Of a DNA stretch of 64,000 nt, positions 45,189 to 57,800 are shown piece by piece. The notes below the pieces were generated by a model. It was not told the DNA's origin. It did no database searches and saw only the letters and a list, made by a program, of their open reading frames with translations. The stretch comes from Hirundichthys speculiger (lineage: Eukaryota; Chordata; Actinopteri; Beloniformes; Exocoetidae). The position numbers were made by a program, and so were the translations under genes. Each line of letters begins with the position of its first letter. Within the stretch, counting starts at the first letter, position 1. The stretch lies in contig JAGFBZ010002028.1 in assembly GCA_018398805.1 (NCBI GenBank), positions 1,736,501 to 1,800,500 on the forward strand. Reading direction: 5' to 3'.

Positions 45189-48100
45189 GTAAGGAACTGG
45201 GACGGCTGGCTGGACTGTTTCAGTCAGAAAGGAGCTCTGATGGAAAACCAGGAACTTGGATGAATCAAGTTTCACTATCTTCAAAAAAACCCCCTCAAAG
45301 CTCTTAAATTTCCCAGCAGTTCAGGTGAATGAAACATGCTGAACACGTTTGAGCCGATACCGTTCCATTGTCTGTCCCTTGCCGACGCCAGCTCACGTTT
45401 GAATCTCCACTGCAGAGGTGTAATAATATTTCATGAGGATTTCTGCTAAAAAACAAATTTCAGATTCTGTTGTGGTTGTGAAATTTCCAGGGATTAGCAC
45501 CGTCCTCTGGCTTTTGTTTTTTCCTTAAAAACCGTTTCATATATAGATCACCAGACTTTAGTGGCAGCAGTTTAATTTCACATAAAGTTGATAGACCGTC
45601 CTTTTTATTTTAGGCTTCCTGTCAAACAAAAGACCTTTCAAAATGTCACGTTAGCTTTTGGTAAATAAGAAAAGGCAAAAGTGTTTTCAATTTGTGTGGC
45701 TTTTTATAGCTGCCTGAACATTTAATTGATTAAGATGGTTATTAGTAATTGAAAGGGCTTCAGCCTCACATCCAAACACTTGAGCACTGACAACATGCAG
45801 TAATTATGATATCTTGAATTAATACGGCCAATACAGAAACAAACTGAAGTGCCTCAGAGATCCTGGATGTAAGAAGCAACAGGGCGGAAAAAAGGACATG
45901 GAGCAGAAAACCAAGTGTTAGTGGGTCAAAAATTGTCGATAAGACAATCTTGAGGCAGCCTTTTGCTCAGCAAGATGTGAAACCTGCGTATCTAGGTCAC
46001 TCTACATCCTGTCATGTATTCATGAAAATAACTGAATATCATCCAGGAGTATCTGCTGGCAAAATGTTAGGAGTCTGTTGGATCCTAAACCTCTATACAA
46101 CACCACCCCGGCATTTCAAAGCTCTTCAGACCAGAACGGTCTACGTGTGATCCACGTACGGGCTTTGGTGTTGTTCAAGGAGGCAGGCAGCAACTGGAGC
46201 GACAAAACATATGAAATAAGATGGATAAGTCTGATGGTAACGTGTTCTTTGTCAGCATCCTGGTCAGGTTGGGGAAAGCTATGAGCAAACCAAAATAAGA
46301 AGTTATAAAAAGAGGGACATGACTGGGATATTCCTTTCATTTTGCTTGACCTGAATCACATGTTAAATGTGGTCTCTGTGTGTCTCTGTACCTGTGATTC
46401 AGTACGACTGTATCAAAGCAATTTTAAACACAACAGCTAGAAGTAATAATGCACCAACCATGTCAGTCAGTTTACACGTATTACCCCTTTTTTCTTTTTT
46501 CAAGCTGGAGGAACAAGAACCAACATCAGCAGAGTCTAGCTATATAATGCTTTTTGTTTTCAGATTGAAACTGTTTTATTATATTAAAGTATAATCTTAG
46601 ATGTGACCAGAGGTTCAGAAAGTGAGGTATATGTGTTGTAGTACTGCCTTCCTTGAAACACTCGGTTGTCAGTGTGCTGGAAATGCTTCCCTCTGGAGAG
46701 TTTTTTTCTAACACTGGCTCTTTCTGATGTCAAAGAGGGCAGAGTTTTCTTGTATGTGGATTAGTCCGGGGACAGTGCATCCATGTTCTTCAATGGTCAT
46801 TTTAAAATGGAGGTTCATGATGCTGCAGCCAGGACCGAGTGTGTTTTTCCCTACCTGTGGATGTACTAGAACTTCTTATTAAGCCTTTGGCTTTTATTTG
46901 CGAGATGTTTCCAAAGAAGACATCTTGGAAAATATTTTTGTTTGTGATGGAAAGGTGGCCAACCATGTCTCATGTGGATGTAGGTTTTTTTTCTTCTTCT
47001 TCTTCTTTCTGGACGAACCATATGGTGAATGTGTGAGTGCTTGGTTTGTTTTTTCTTCTGGATTTGTAGAAAGACTAAAGTTAAAATTCTTAACTGGTGC
47101 AATGCTTGAAGCTCTCTGGCACCACAGGGTCAGTTACAGGAAATGCTGAAAACATCATGTTAATGTGCTAAAAACATGTTGCACCGGCAACAGGTGCCGT
47201 GCATGTTCATGTTCATGAGCCATTAGCTTCTCCCATTTACAGTCAAAATTCAGTTAAAAAAAAAACCTAAGCCAATTCTGCTTGCTGCCAGGAAGAGCCT
47301 CTGCTGAAATAAGAGGCTTCTGGAGTAATGCTGGGTACCAAGCTACTCTGGAGGTACCAGAGATTAAATTTAGATGTCTGGAAATCAGCATTATACGGCC
47401 TCCTTACCTCATTTATCATCATGAATCTGCTCATACATGCCACATCAAGTCAGAATGACTGTCTGCTGGATTGTGAGCAGATGTGCAGCAGGAAGCTGTC
47501 ACCAACCGTATCCTTGCTGATGCTTCTGATATCACATGTGGTACGCTCTGTGCTTTTTATTATGTACTAGTTTCCACCATGTTGTACCCAGAATGAACTC
47601 GACTGAGCACAGATGATCACATAATCTTATTCTGTGGTTCCCAGTTCCCACGTCCACACAGATTAATCAGACTTCAACACACTTGTAACAAAACGAAAAC
47701 TGATGACTCTTTGTTTTTAGGAAAATACAGTTTTAGAGAGGTGTATATAGCTGAAGGAGAAAGAGAATAACTAGTAAAATTGCAGTTTTATTTTTTTATT
47801 GCATTCACCTTTATTTTATTTTTTTTAACACTGAATCAGATTGGAGGTCAACTTCCATCACAGTCCATGTCCTTGGAGCTGTAGATGCAGAGGGATGACA
47901 CTCATGGTTCCTCTCAGTAGACTTGCATCAGCAACGCGACACATTGTCCTTCTGAAAATCTTTCATATCTGCTGACAGTTGGAGTGAACATCACTGACTA
48001 GTAGGTACGTAAATAAGAATATGCAATGAAAAATGGCTTAATATCCCCATTTGGAAAGGGGATACAACACTTAAAAAAAAAAAAAAAAAAAAACCTGTAT

Positions 48101-49974
48101 TCTAGTTTGTGCATGAAATGTGTCTTTGCGACCACATGATGTTAAATTTTAGAATACATTTTTTGGTTTTAAGGAAAATTTGAAAGCAGTGACACCATAA
48201 TCCTGCACACTTGAATACTTGCTTTTAGGAAGAAGATGGGAAAGTAATTACTGAAACTCTTGGTTGCCTGAATGCCAGACTCTCTTAAAGGCAGGCTATG
48301 TAGTAATACCACTCTAGACCAAATACCCTGAGAAAGTCATGAGTAAGCCCCTGGACTACCCCCCCCCCCCCTCCCCCTCGCTCTACTAGGACTGTAACTT
48401 CATCTCCACTGGAGGAAATCAATGTCAATGTTGTGTTCTGTTTTTTTTCTTTTTAAAATTAATGCATCACATTTTTTGTTTTTTGGGAACTTTGCTTTTG
48501 GTTTACCTAACTGGCCTCTAAACCTCCTATTTGTCAACAAGACACATGCAGGAAAAGTTGCACAACTACATGCACAACACGAGTTGTTTGAAAATGGAAG
48601 AAATAAAGAAGAAATAATTCAGCAGGTGCCAACTTCAGATCTGTATTTCTGGTTATGAGACAGTTGGACTTGAACAATTTTAACCTTGATGTATTTTTTT
48701 TCATCATTTTTGTGAGTTAAATGTAAAAGCTGTTCATACATTTATTTATTTATTGTGAAATACTAAACCTGAAAGTGGAACATACTACAAAGCCTTGCAG
48801 GAAAGTTTTACTCGATGCCAAATTTGCTGGCATTTCTGCATGAAATTTGTACAAACCGTGCCTGCAACGCTGAGGATGGAATCGAAACGGCTCTGAGAGT
48901 CCCAGCAGAAAGTTTGACCTTTGCCATATGTCATCTGTTTAATCTCCCATCGTTTCTGGCACCATCAGAAATGCAATGAGTATTAAAATATTCAACATTC
49001 AAACAACCTCCCTCGAGAAATCACTCGTCTGGGTTTGAATATAAAGTAGGTGAAAAGGAGTTTCTCACTGGCTTTAATTTTTAATTTATGTTATTTCTTT
49101 ACAGTCGCCACGGCCCATTTTAATGGAGGTGTTTGTCAAATACTGTACACCCAATTTCAGCCGCTGCTCTGTTTTCCTGCACGACCTCCTCTTATTTAAT
49201 TTTAATTTAAACTGGATTTATAGAACACTGTGTCCGTTATGGCCCAATTTACAGCCGCATTTTCAGATATTGCACTGGAGACATGGTGGAAATTGCAGCA
49301 CAAGCCATAAACATTATTCTGTAATGAAATTTGAACAATTAAACATCAGACTGTGTCTGCGAATAGTCAAACATGGCAACAGATACTCGGCATGGTGAAA
49401 CTTCATGAAACAGTTCATGACGGATGTGAAGTCTGTCTGTGCAGAAGCTAAAGCGTTTGATTTATGCAGCGTGCCAGCGAGGTAGCAGCAGGGTGTTGAC
49501 GAGGAGTGTCAACAGCACTGAGTTTTGTTGTTGTGAAAATGGAAAGGATGGCCCTGCATCCCAGGCTGCTGTGAGGAAGCTCTTATTCCCGTTTAGGCTG
49601 CGGCGTCATCTAAAACCACACACTTTCCCATCTCCTGGAAGCATTTTCAACATGTAATGGTAGAATTGTTATCCACTGCTGATGACAGTGGTCAGTGATG
49701 GTTTGACCAATGTGGAAAAAGTCACCCACACTCATTTGTGTTTTCTGTCCACTTGTGTCGATGTGTTGAGTTTGGGTGCAGCAGCTCTGGGACACTCGAG
49801 CCTCTTTGCAGCCGCCCCGCTGTCGTGGTGAACTGTAATTTACCACTGATCACAGATCTGTGCTGAACAACTCTTCAGCTGAAGGATGTTTCTGGATTCT
49901 TGAACTGCAGCTTGTCTACACAGCTGGATTGAAACAAGAACACGTCCTGTCCAAATGTGCCGAGGCTTAAATAC
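45189..49974. other. No gene seen; candidate conserved blocks at 48780-49400
   Basis: A poly-A tract lies at 48073-48093. The stretch 48780-49400 has complex, non-repetitive sequence. From a good acceptor (tatttctttacag, ending at 49104) a frame stays open for about 98 codons. Its residues resemble no protein, and low-complexity pieces argue against coding. It could be a conserved non-coding element. Confidence 0.3.
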
Positions 49975-50150
49975 AACCACAGTTCCAAAAGAATTAGGAC
50001 ACTGCGTAAAACGTAAATTTAAAAACAGAATGCAGTGATTTGCAAATCTCATCCTCCCATATTTTATTCCCAAACGAAACAAAAAGAACATGCAAGGTGT
50101 TGAAACTGAGACATTTTTTCCATTTCATGGAAATTCTTAGCTCATTTTAG
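49975..50150. mobile_element. Teleost DNA transposon end fragment
   Basis: The run ccacagttccaaaagaatta, gacactgcgtaaaacgtaaa, cagaatgcagtgatttgcaa and atcctcccatattttattcc is, from recall, the order of the terminal part of an abundant fish DNA transposon. The partner end was not seen. It may be related to the relic at 5940-7330. Confidence 0.5.
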
Positions 50151-51059
50151 CTGCTCAGCAGTTCAGCTGGTGTCTGCACACAAGCAGAGACCAGCTGGAC
50201 AAGGCCGTGATCGCAAACTCCTGCAGTAGCAGTTGAACTGAGGCCAGCGCTGCTGTGTGAGGTGGTACCGCGGGATCAATAAGGTACAGACTATTTAATT
50301 TAAATAAGTCTGTAGGGGTTTTTTTTCAGCACCATCTTTTATTCAGAGCAGACTGAATAGAGCAGTCAGTGACCAGAGACATTAGGGACGTCTTGCTAAG
50401 TATCAACTCCATCCTCACCGCACACACTAGGAACATAATATTGTGTTTTTCCTGGGATTGCTATGGATGCACAGCTGGAAAGTGGAGGCAGAATGACAAG
50501 GGGACCACCCACCACTACGTTTTTTATAGTGCTACTGCTGTCTGAAAGTGCCAAGCACCATTTGTTGATGTGGTTCTTTTGTCTTTCCTGCTTCAGATGT
50601 GATTCTGGCACCAGCCTGTATGGATGGATGTCTGGACTTGTCACTGTTAAAAGCATAGAGAATCTATATTTTGTTTTATATTATTGATTTGGAGCTCTCT
50701 GCTCCTGACTGGTAGTTAAATGTGTTCATGAGGAATCACACTGCTTTCTCCTTTGCATGACACGTACTTTACTGATCTTCAGCACAGTATTTATGAATTT
50801 TTGCCAACTGTTCATAGGTCTGATTATGTTACCATGTCAGCTCAGGTTCAGCCCAGGTTTTTTTTTACACTTTTATCTAGATTTTTGGCAGTCTGAATCA
50901 CCAGTAACTGCAGTTTTTTTTTCTACCCCCCAAGCCACATATGGAGATGGCTTCAAATGGGATTTAAATTGGTTTTTCATACATGCTTTCTGAATGCTGA
51001 ATGTTCTGATTGCTAAACTATAATTCCATCAATCATTTTTAAAGTTCAAACTTTGTGTC
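50151..51059. other. No gene seen
   Basis: No exon or repeat could be supported here. Confidence 0.3.
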
Positions 51060-51320
51060 AGCCTTGGTGACTGTCCTCCTCTGCATCCCACTTTGTGTGG
51101 GGTGCCACAGGGATGAGTTTTAAACCCTCTTCTTTTAAACCCTCGATGTGCTCTCACTTTGACTCCATTTCATTCCACTTTTATTCAGACAACAGCTGGA
51201 TTTGTGCTTCTTTTAAAGATTGACAAATGTTTTTTAACACTATGTCTTGACATTAGGGCCTGGATGACTGTTAATTCTAAGTTTTAATGAGAAAAAGACT
51301 TAGGTTAGCTTTTGTTGGCA
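51060..51320 (+). mobile_element. L2-like LINE reverse-transcriptase fragment, dead
   Basis: Near 51095 the plus strand reads CGVPQG, the conserved motif before the catalytic site in L2-type LINE polymerases. The catalytic YADD position near 51180 reads as YSDN in the corresponding frame. Further on, tgtcttgacattagggcctg and gatgactgttaattctaa match the usual CLsDIksWMa.Nfl stretch with small deletions. At least one frameshift is present. It precedes, in protein order, the segment found at 33600-33900, but it is a separate copy. Confidence 0.7.
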
Positions 51321-51339
51321 TCACTGAGACTCCTGGGTT

Positions 51340-52060
51340 ACTTGGACTTGACAGCCAGAAGTCAAGCTTCCTCCAGTTGAGGCAGCCTATTCGTTGGAGG
51401 CAGAACTTTGAGACAGTAATCCAGGTTTCGTTGCCAGTCAGATGTATCACTGTACGTAGTACAGGGTGTCTGCATGTCTTTTAACTGGAACACGTAAGCA
51501 AAAACAGTTTTTCTCCATTGTAGCCTCATTAGACTCGTTGCCTTCCAAATTGAGTCTATTACAGAAGTAAGAAAGTTGTAGTTCCTCAGCTGTCCACTGG
51601 GGGGCGGCTCCAAAAGCGAGTCAATCTCTAATAACCCCTTACTTAAGTAAAAAATTTCCAATTTTGCAACAGTGATTAGCATATTTAGAGCCAGGTTTAA
51701 AAAACCCCAAGCAACTTCTATCCCTTTCAAAGCCTTCAGCATGACAACTTCTACAAAAGTGGCATTTCCATGAGCGGGGGTTCAGGGTAAAACTATGAGG
51801 CTCGGTCCTTTCAGCTATCAGCGTCCCCACTTTACAGAGACGGAACCAGTTGCATGTTAGCTACCATGTTATACCATCTGGTGGTGGTAGGGCACCAGTT
51901 TAGCCACTTATCAACCTTTTATTAAATGGTGGTTCATGTTACAATCATTCTGACAGATTTGAATCAGAATATATCATAATAATTTAGCATCACAGGCTAA
52001 CATAGTATGAGCCTGCCAAGCTAAGAAAGCTAACTGTCTATTGTGTTTTTTTTTCCATTA
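51340..52060. repeat. Dispersed repeat, copy C
   Basis: Contains ccagaagtcaagcttcctcc near 51357, then gcggctccaaaagcgagtca near 51606, matching copy A's ggctggctccaaaagtgagt. The core near 51660 matches copies A and B, and gctaa-rich words at 52000-52040 match the end of copy B. The minus-strand open frame at 51362-51742 lies wholly in this repeat and is not a gene. Confidence 0.5.
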
Positions 52061-53218
52061 CTATTACTTTATTTCCATTTATTTATTCTTTGCACAGTGT
52101 AGTTGTTTTTTAAAGTGCTTTATTTATGAAGTTGGTATTTGCGAGGCGACATAAATGACGTTTCTCAGAATGACAGAAGTGATGGTGGATTTCTCCATTA
52201 GCAAGTCTCAGCGGCCCGTTTGTGAACATAGCTTTGAATTCAGCATTAATATTTCTGCGCACTGCAAACGTTCATCTTCCGGGACACGTGTCCTGCTTTC
52301 TCTTCAGTCACTCAACTGTCTGTTTCCTCCTACAGAATTTTTATTCCCATCCTTCTGTTTTTGCCCGCCACTTAGCAACAGTTTAGTTTTGTGAGCGTAA
52401 ATCGAAACACCAACATACTGCATAAACTTATCCTTGGGACACATCCACCCGCTTCTCAGGATGAAAGCGAGTCAGACATTGCCTGCGATTTCGCCAGCAG
52501 ATTTTGATGAATACATCAACACAATCTGAAAGAACCCATACCCTGCTGTCCTTCTCCGTTCAATTCCACCACTGAGATCCGCTCCAGATTAGAGATAAAA
52601 GTTGTCATTTCTGGGCAGATTTTCTCTAAACTGACACGCGCTCCTGTCAGTTTCACCCCCTTGCTTGTAGCGCTGACAAAATAAATAGCAACACTGCATC
52701 ACGGTTCACCGGGAGATGACATGCAACTAACAAGATTCCAGCTCACCTCTGCCATCTGGAGCGACGCATCCTGACCTGACAGCTGTGATCGTTGGCTGAA
52801 AGAGCTCAGGAGGAGCACATGCTCTGTGCATGCACTCATTGGCTTTCTCACCTTTCACACACACACACACACAGTGTGTCTGCAGCTATCAGATTAACTC
52901 AGTTTTGATACACGTTGTAAAATCTCTAATTTGATTTCTTTAGATGACCACCTGCTGCAGCATCACCCGCCACTTTATAAACGCATAAACGCGCACTATC
53001 GCGCTCACGCGGCAGGTTGATGTGGATCCCATGCGGAGATGTATGTTGATTTAACATTCAAACTAAAGCAAGGGCAGAAACAGCAGGAAGAGAAGGAAAT
53101 GCTGAATACCCATCTGATTGGGTTATAAATACTCTCAATGGGGTCCCTCTGCCTCATAAAGATTATCTGCAGCACGCAGAACACAGAGGCAAACACTGCA
53201 TGTTTGTGGCGCTGAAGC

Positions 53219-53220
<2 letters not shown>
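52061..53220. other. No supported gene; possible conserved sequence
   Basis: Complex, moderately GC-rich sequence at 52160-52760 and 52980-53170, and a short (ac)n run at 52857-52873. A minus-strand stretch at 53110-53170 has an acceptor-like tract and a short open frame, but too little to call. Confidence 0.25.

Positions 53221-53249
<29 letters not shown>
53221..53249. repeat. GT microsatellite (29 bases)
   Basis: Uninterrupted (gt)n; likely length-variable between individuals. Confidence 0.95.
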
Positions 53250-53587
53250 ATGGAAATGGAGAGAGAAAGGCAAAGTGTGCATTCAGAAAAATTCCATCCG
53301 GAGTGTCTTCTTCTTGCAGGGATGAAGCCTGAATATTTTATTTGAGTTGAGCGAAGCTCAAAAAGAGACGAGCAAAGAAGGGGGGAGAAAAGAGGAAAAA
53401 AAAGATGAGGGTGGGGGGGGCTCAGGCTTCTAAACAATCTGGTGTGTTAAAAGCTTCTCCAGTTCTTCTCTTGATTGCCCCGTCACATGTCCTACATGTG
53501 TCTTATATGTAGGAGATGAGGCAGGTGCTGCATGAACATCATTTCATCTGATCTTTTGGACCAGGTCATATGGAGATCAGCTTCTGA

Positions 53588-53830
53588 CTAGATCCCCAGA
53601 CTGCCCTTCTCCCCATTCAAATCCTCTGGGGATCTGACTCTACGGGGGGAGAGAATTTCTCCAGCAGGTCCCGGATCTGCTCCAGGGGCCGCCTCCTGCT
53701 GGAACCAGATCTGAAACATCTCCCCTTGAAAGCGTCTGGGCATCTGGACAGGACGGGCGCCAGATGACCTCAGCTGGTTCCTTTCAGCTTGGAGGAGAAC
53801 TGACTCTATTCTGAGCTCCTCATTCATACA
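53588..53830 (-). mobile_element. Rex3-like (RTE clade) LINE fragment, C-terminal end
   Basis: The minus-strand frame reads EELRIESVLLQAERNQLRSS, then GARPVQMPRRFQGEMF, with PRGRP-like and PEDLNGEKGSLGI residues at its end. This follows the order of the end of the Rex3 polymerase (eel.iepLLlhiErsqLRwfGhl.RMp..r.pgevf, then leevaGErevWa). Conserved tryptophan and glycine positions are lost, so the copy is old. The nucleotide text (gagctcctc at one end, gtctgggcatctggacagga inside) also fits Rex3. Confidence 0.7.
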
Positions 53831-54268
53831 TTTATTTATTGAGTTGTTTTTTTTATATGCACTCAAATACAGTGTCCATTCACTTTGATGAAAAGAGTTT
53901 CCCAGTTTGTTTTTATGCTGTTGTGCACTTGTTTCTGGGTTTTGTTTCACAAAAATCTTGAGTAAAAGGCAACGCTATAACCTCAAAAGAACTTTGGGGC
54001 TGCAAGGAATGTTAGTTTTTTTCTATTCCTCTAGAGACCACTAGGAAGAATTACCAGGAGGGCTAATTAACCCATCTAGGATGAACATACCATTAACACA
54101 TTCATTTCCGGTCAATGTCCATAAAAACTGTAGCTTTTTGTACACTTTTGTTGCCACAAAAAGGAGGGATTTTTTTTCTTTCTTCTCCGAACTAAAGCTG
54201 TATTTATATCTGGCAACATTCAAATAGTTTCTTTCCATACTAAAAAGAAATCACATGGTATTATTTAT

Positions 54269-54640
54269 TAGGGGTGTGAAAAAAAATCGATTTGGCAATA
54301 TATCGCGATTTTCGGCCGCCCAATATAATATCTATTTTTCAGCTCCTAATGTTTTTTTTTTTTTTTTTAGGAAAATTTTATTCTATTTATTTATTAAATG
54401 TGGCAAAAACACTAAATAAACAATAAATAGGTTGTTTTGAAGCAAATAGTTTTGACCTCTGAATGATCAATATCATCTCATGAACACATACAGCAACTTG
54501 ATTTTTCATCTCTACTTATAATTTTGTTATTAACTGGGTAGAATGTCGTAATATATCATGATATCGCGATAGTACCGTATCGTGACCCAAATATCATGAT
54601 ACATATCGTATTGCGGGGTCCTTGCCAATACTCACCCCTA
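54269..54640. mobile_element. 372-bp hAT-type MITE with perfect 8-bp duplication
   Basis: The ends are taggggtgtg and the reverse complement of taggggtgag. The octamer ttatttat is identical at 54261-54268 and 54641-54648. Subterminal words atatcgcgat and ggcaat occur toward both ends. There is a T-run in the middle and no coding frame. Because the duplicated octamer is AT-only in an AT-rich region, the duplication is slightly less decisive than in the other copies. Confidence 0.75.
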
Positions 54641-57479
54641 TTATTTATATATATATATATATTTTTACAGCTGTATATTCTAAAGTCATGTTCTAAAAAA
54701 AGCCACGACCCTGTGTGAGGTCATATAAAATGCTCCAAGAGTAAAGCATCTCTAAATCTCCTAGAAATTGTTATTCGTCAGGCCGTGAGATAAACGTTGA
54801 TCCTTGTGTTAGGAATTAAAATCCTGAATTTTCAGGTGGTGAATAGAGTATAAATGGGCAAAAGTTTTATTGCCGTAGCAATAATAGAGGCAGGGAGGGC
54901 TGAGCTTCAGCCCACGCATGAACTGCCATCTTTTTAGGAGCATAAATATAGAAGTTGGAAGGAATATGCCCCAAAATTTTTAATGGTCCAGTTTTGTAAT
55001 GGAAAGTTTTGTCTCTATCTTTGGAGAGCGGTTCCCATTGGGAGTATGATACGAGTTGAGAATATGTGCCTAGTTTCACATGCACGTCACTGAATTAGCT
55101 TTTTGCAGTGTTTCCAGGCTCTGATAATAGTTTGGCATCGAGGTTTTATTCTCTTCAGTTCTACAGAGATGTTTTAAGTTTCATTATTGAAAGGCTCTCA
55201 GTCAAGTAACCTGTGATTCCATGATGAAGGAAAATATTTTGTTTGGTTTTTAATTCCTTGAAATGCAAACACCTTTACAAGATCTTATCATGAAGGATTA
55301 AATATGCAGGATTTGACAAGCCTCAAAATATTAAATGAAAAGGTTTGAATCCAGATGTGTTTTCCCAGAAAGCCACCCTCTGGTCCAGTTGGTGCTTCCC
55401 TGCACATTCTGCCCTGTGGAATTTTATTTATTAGTTTTTCTTATTCTTTCTTTTTTTTCCCCTCCTCTCAGGCTTTTCTTCAAGCATCTGGCCTTTTCCT
55501 GAATCCATGGAGATCGCTCCACTAAAGTAGCAGCTCCCCCCCCCCAAAGACTCATTTCTGCCTCAGATTCTTTCTCTTCGCTGTTTTGAATGCAGATGAA
55601 ACCCTCAGTGTCGTAAAACAAATTGGCAATCCACCTGGACAGGTGCCCAAACTTTCCAGTGGTGTTTCTGTGAACGGATCGCACGGATTATATGTGGCCG
55701 AGTTCATCTGTACAAATCCACAGGTTTTGGATTGTTTTGCAGCTTGCGCGATCTTTTTCTACACCAAAGAAGTATGGTGTTGGCCATTCGTTCTTCATCC
55801 GTGCTCATTTCCATCCTCCCTCTGCACAGTTAACTGGGGCTGGGTTTCAAGCCCTGCTTTATTGACGTCTTTAAAATTGTGTCATTATTCCACTAGATGA
55901 TTGCGAGCGGCCCAGTTTCGGCCCAGTTTTAAACGCTGACCCAGAGGCAGCATTTCTTTTTAATATCATTACAGTAGATGAAACTGGAAAACAACCAAGC
56001 TGCTTAAACGATGTTAAAATAAAATGTGTTTTAAACGACACCAATAACGACTCGTATAACCCCAGTGGCCATCCTCTGGAGTGACTGGTGGCAGCTGGTG
56101 CGCATGATGACTTTGACTCGTGTTTCCCCTCACAGGGTCCAGAGAAGCTGGCGGAGCTGTCACTGATGTTTAGAGGACACCTGCTCATTTCTCTTCATTG
56201 CTCGGCTGTAATGACTCTGTTGGTCAGAGAGTTTCCCCTGAGCTGTGGTTCAGTCCAAATAATGAAACGTGACATCAAACTGAGGACATGCCAACACCAA
56301 TACCGTAACAACGGGAAGCATCCAGGGATCACCGTCCCAGTCGTAAACCCAGTGACTTAGACTGGATGCATAACGATGGAGATCGGTTCCTAATGGCTTT
56401 GCTTTGAGTCCGTAGACTTAGTTTAGCAAATATTAGCTGCTATAAACTAACCACATCATCTCTGCTCTAATAAGTGCAGATCTCACTTCTCTGATGCTCT
56501 TATGCCACAAATCCAGGCAGGGAAACAAAGCTCCGTCAGTGCTGAGTGACAGGAGATGTCTGATGGCACATGTGAAGAGGAAACAGAGCAGCTTAGCATG
56601 TTACAGCTCTGGGTTTGATTCTTACTGCTGCTGGGACTTCTGTTTGGTATGTTTTAATAAAAAAAAAAAAAAATCTTAAATACTTTTCACGTGTTTTTCT
56701 CTCCTGTGTTTTGTCAGCCCTCTAGTGTTTGGGTATTAATAGTCCTTCGTCTCATTGATCGTCTCTCTGCCCGTCATTTGTTCTGTAGCTCCTCGGGTTT
56801 CCAGCTGGTTTAAATTTGGATTTTTGGATCCTGGTTTTTAGATATCCAGCCTTGGCAGTGCCTTCAGTTTAAAGTGGTTTATCACACCTGCTCTCCTGCG
56901 TCTTTGGGTCCAATCCCTGCAGCCTTGAAAGCCACAACATGGAGCCAGCAGAAAACCGAAGTCTTCAGGAGGGAAAAGGCGATCATGCCACCTACGTATC
57001 TCACTTCAGTTATTTTGGGGGCGACAGAGTTTAGTGGATCTTTGTTTCTGGTCTGCCAGAGACGACTTGGTCTTTGTCTGAACCTGGGATACCAGCAGGT
57101 CCAGTCATGGCTGCTCAGCTGGAGAAAACTAATGATCCTGATGAGGCGTTGGTGGGCTTGAAGACGACAGGTTTTCCAGCCTCTCATGTTCCAGCTCTCC
57201 AGTCAGAGCTGCACCTCTTTTATTTTTGATATTCTTTATTTTATTTCATTCATTCATCCAACTGATGGTATTTTGCAGTTGGCAGGCTTTGAAGATGACC
57301 TAACGCCGGGGTGTCAGACACTCTGGGAACTCTTGGTCCTTAAGTTGATTTTTGCCATGGCTAAGGTTAGATCACTGAGTTTCATGTTTGGTTCAAAAAG
57401 TAACCATGGGCCTCCAGTTTGACATTTGTGACCTGATGCAAGTTGAAAATATTTTAATTTTTTAGCTCTTAAGTTTAGC
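54641..57479. other. No supported gene
   Basis: Includes an (at)n run at 54648-54662. A frame from about 55589 to 55723 is led by an acceptor (gttttgaatgcag) and ends at cacag|gttttg. It encodes TLSVVKQIGNPPGQVPKLS-like residues but has no partner exons. The stretch 56130-56360 is similar. Both are left as unproven. Confidence 0.25.
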
Positions 57480-57800
57480 ATCTGGCCGTTACCATCTTGG
57501 TCCTAATAGGGCCGACAATGACGATATCCAGAAGAGGAGCGTCTAGTTTGAGAAAACAAGTGTTTTTAATGAAGCTGGTGCTGTTTGAAAAGACGTCTAT
57601 GGGAGTGAAATGTTTTGAGCCCCTTCTTGTCTGTTAAGAAGTCACCTACTAGTCATCCAACATCAGGATGTTTCTTTTCTGTGGTTCTCGGTCTGGCTGC
57701 ATTGACGTTTCTCATCCAAACTGAACTCAGAAGCTGGCAGCAGTACCAGGTAGCCACCCTTCAGCTGAGAGCTGTAATTTTAAAGCAACGTAAAGGAACT
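57480..57800. repeat. Probable dispersed repeat fragment
   Basis: The words ctggccgttaccatcttggt and gggccgacaatgacgatat recur in part near 12235 (agggccgttaccatcttaag). Then catcaggatgtttcttttc follows, a phrase I associate with the same fish repeat group as copies A-C. Weak support. Confidence 0.3.

Noticed and set aside
49123..49398. Open frame after an acceptor-like site
   Set aside because: Residues are low in complexity in places, there is no donor or partner exon, and it may be conserved non-coding DNA.
51362..51742. Minus-strand frame of 126 codons
   Set aside because: It lies inside dispersed repeat copy C and has no protein similarity that I can see.
53110..53170. Possible short minus-strand exon (acceptor-like tract then RQRDPIESIYNPIRW)
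   Set aside because: Only about 57 bases, a weak donor, and nothing consistent on either side.
55589..55723. Acceptor-led frame with ETLSVVKQIGNPPGQVP residues
   Set aside because: Possible exon by appearance, but no phase-matched neighbours and no recognised family.
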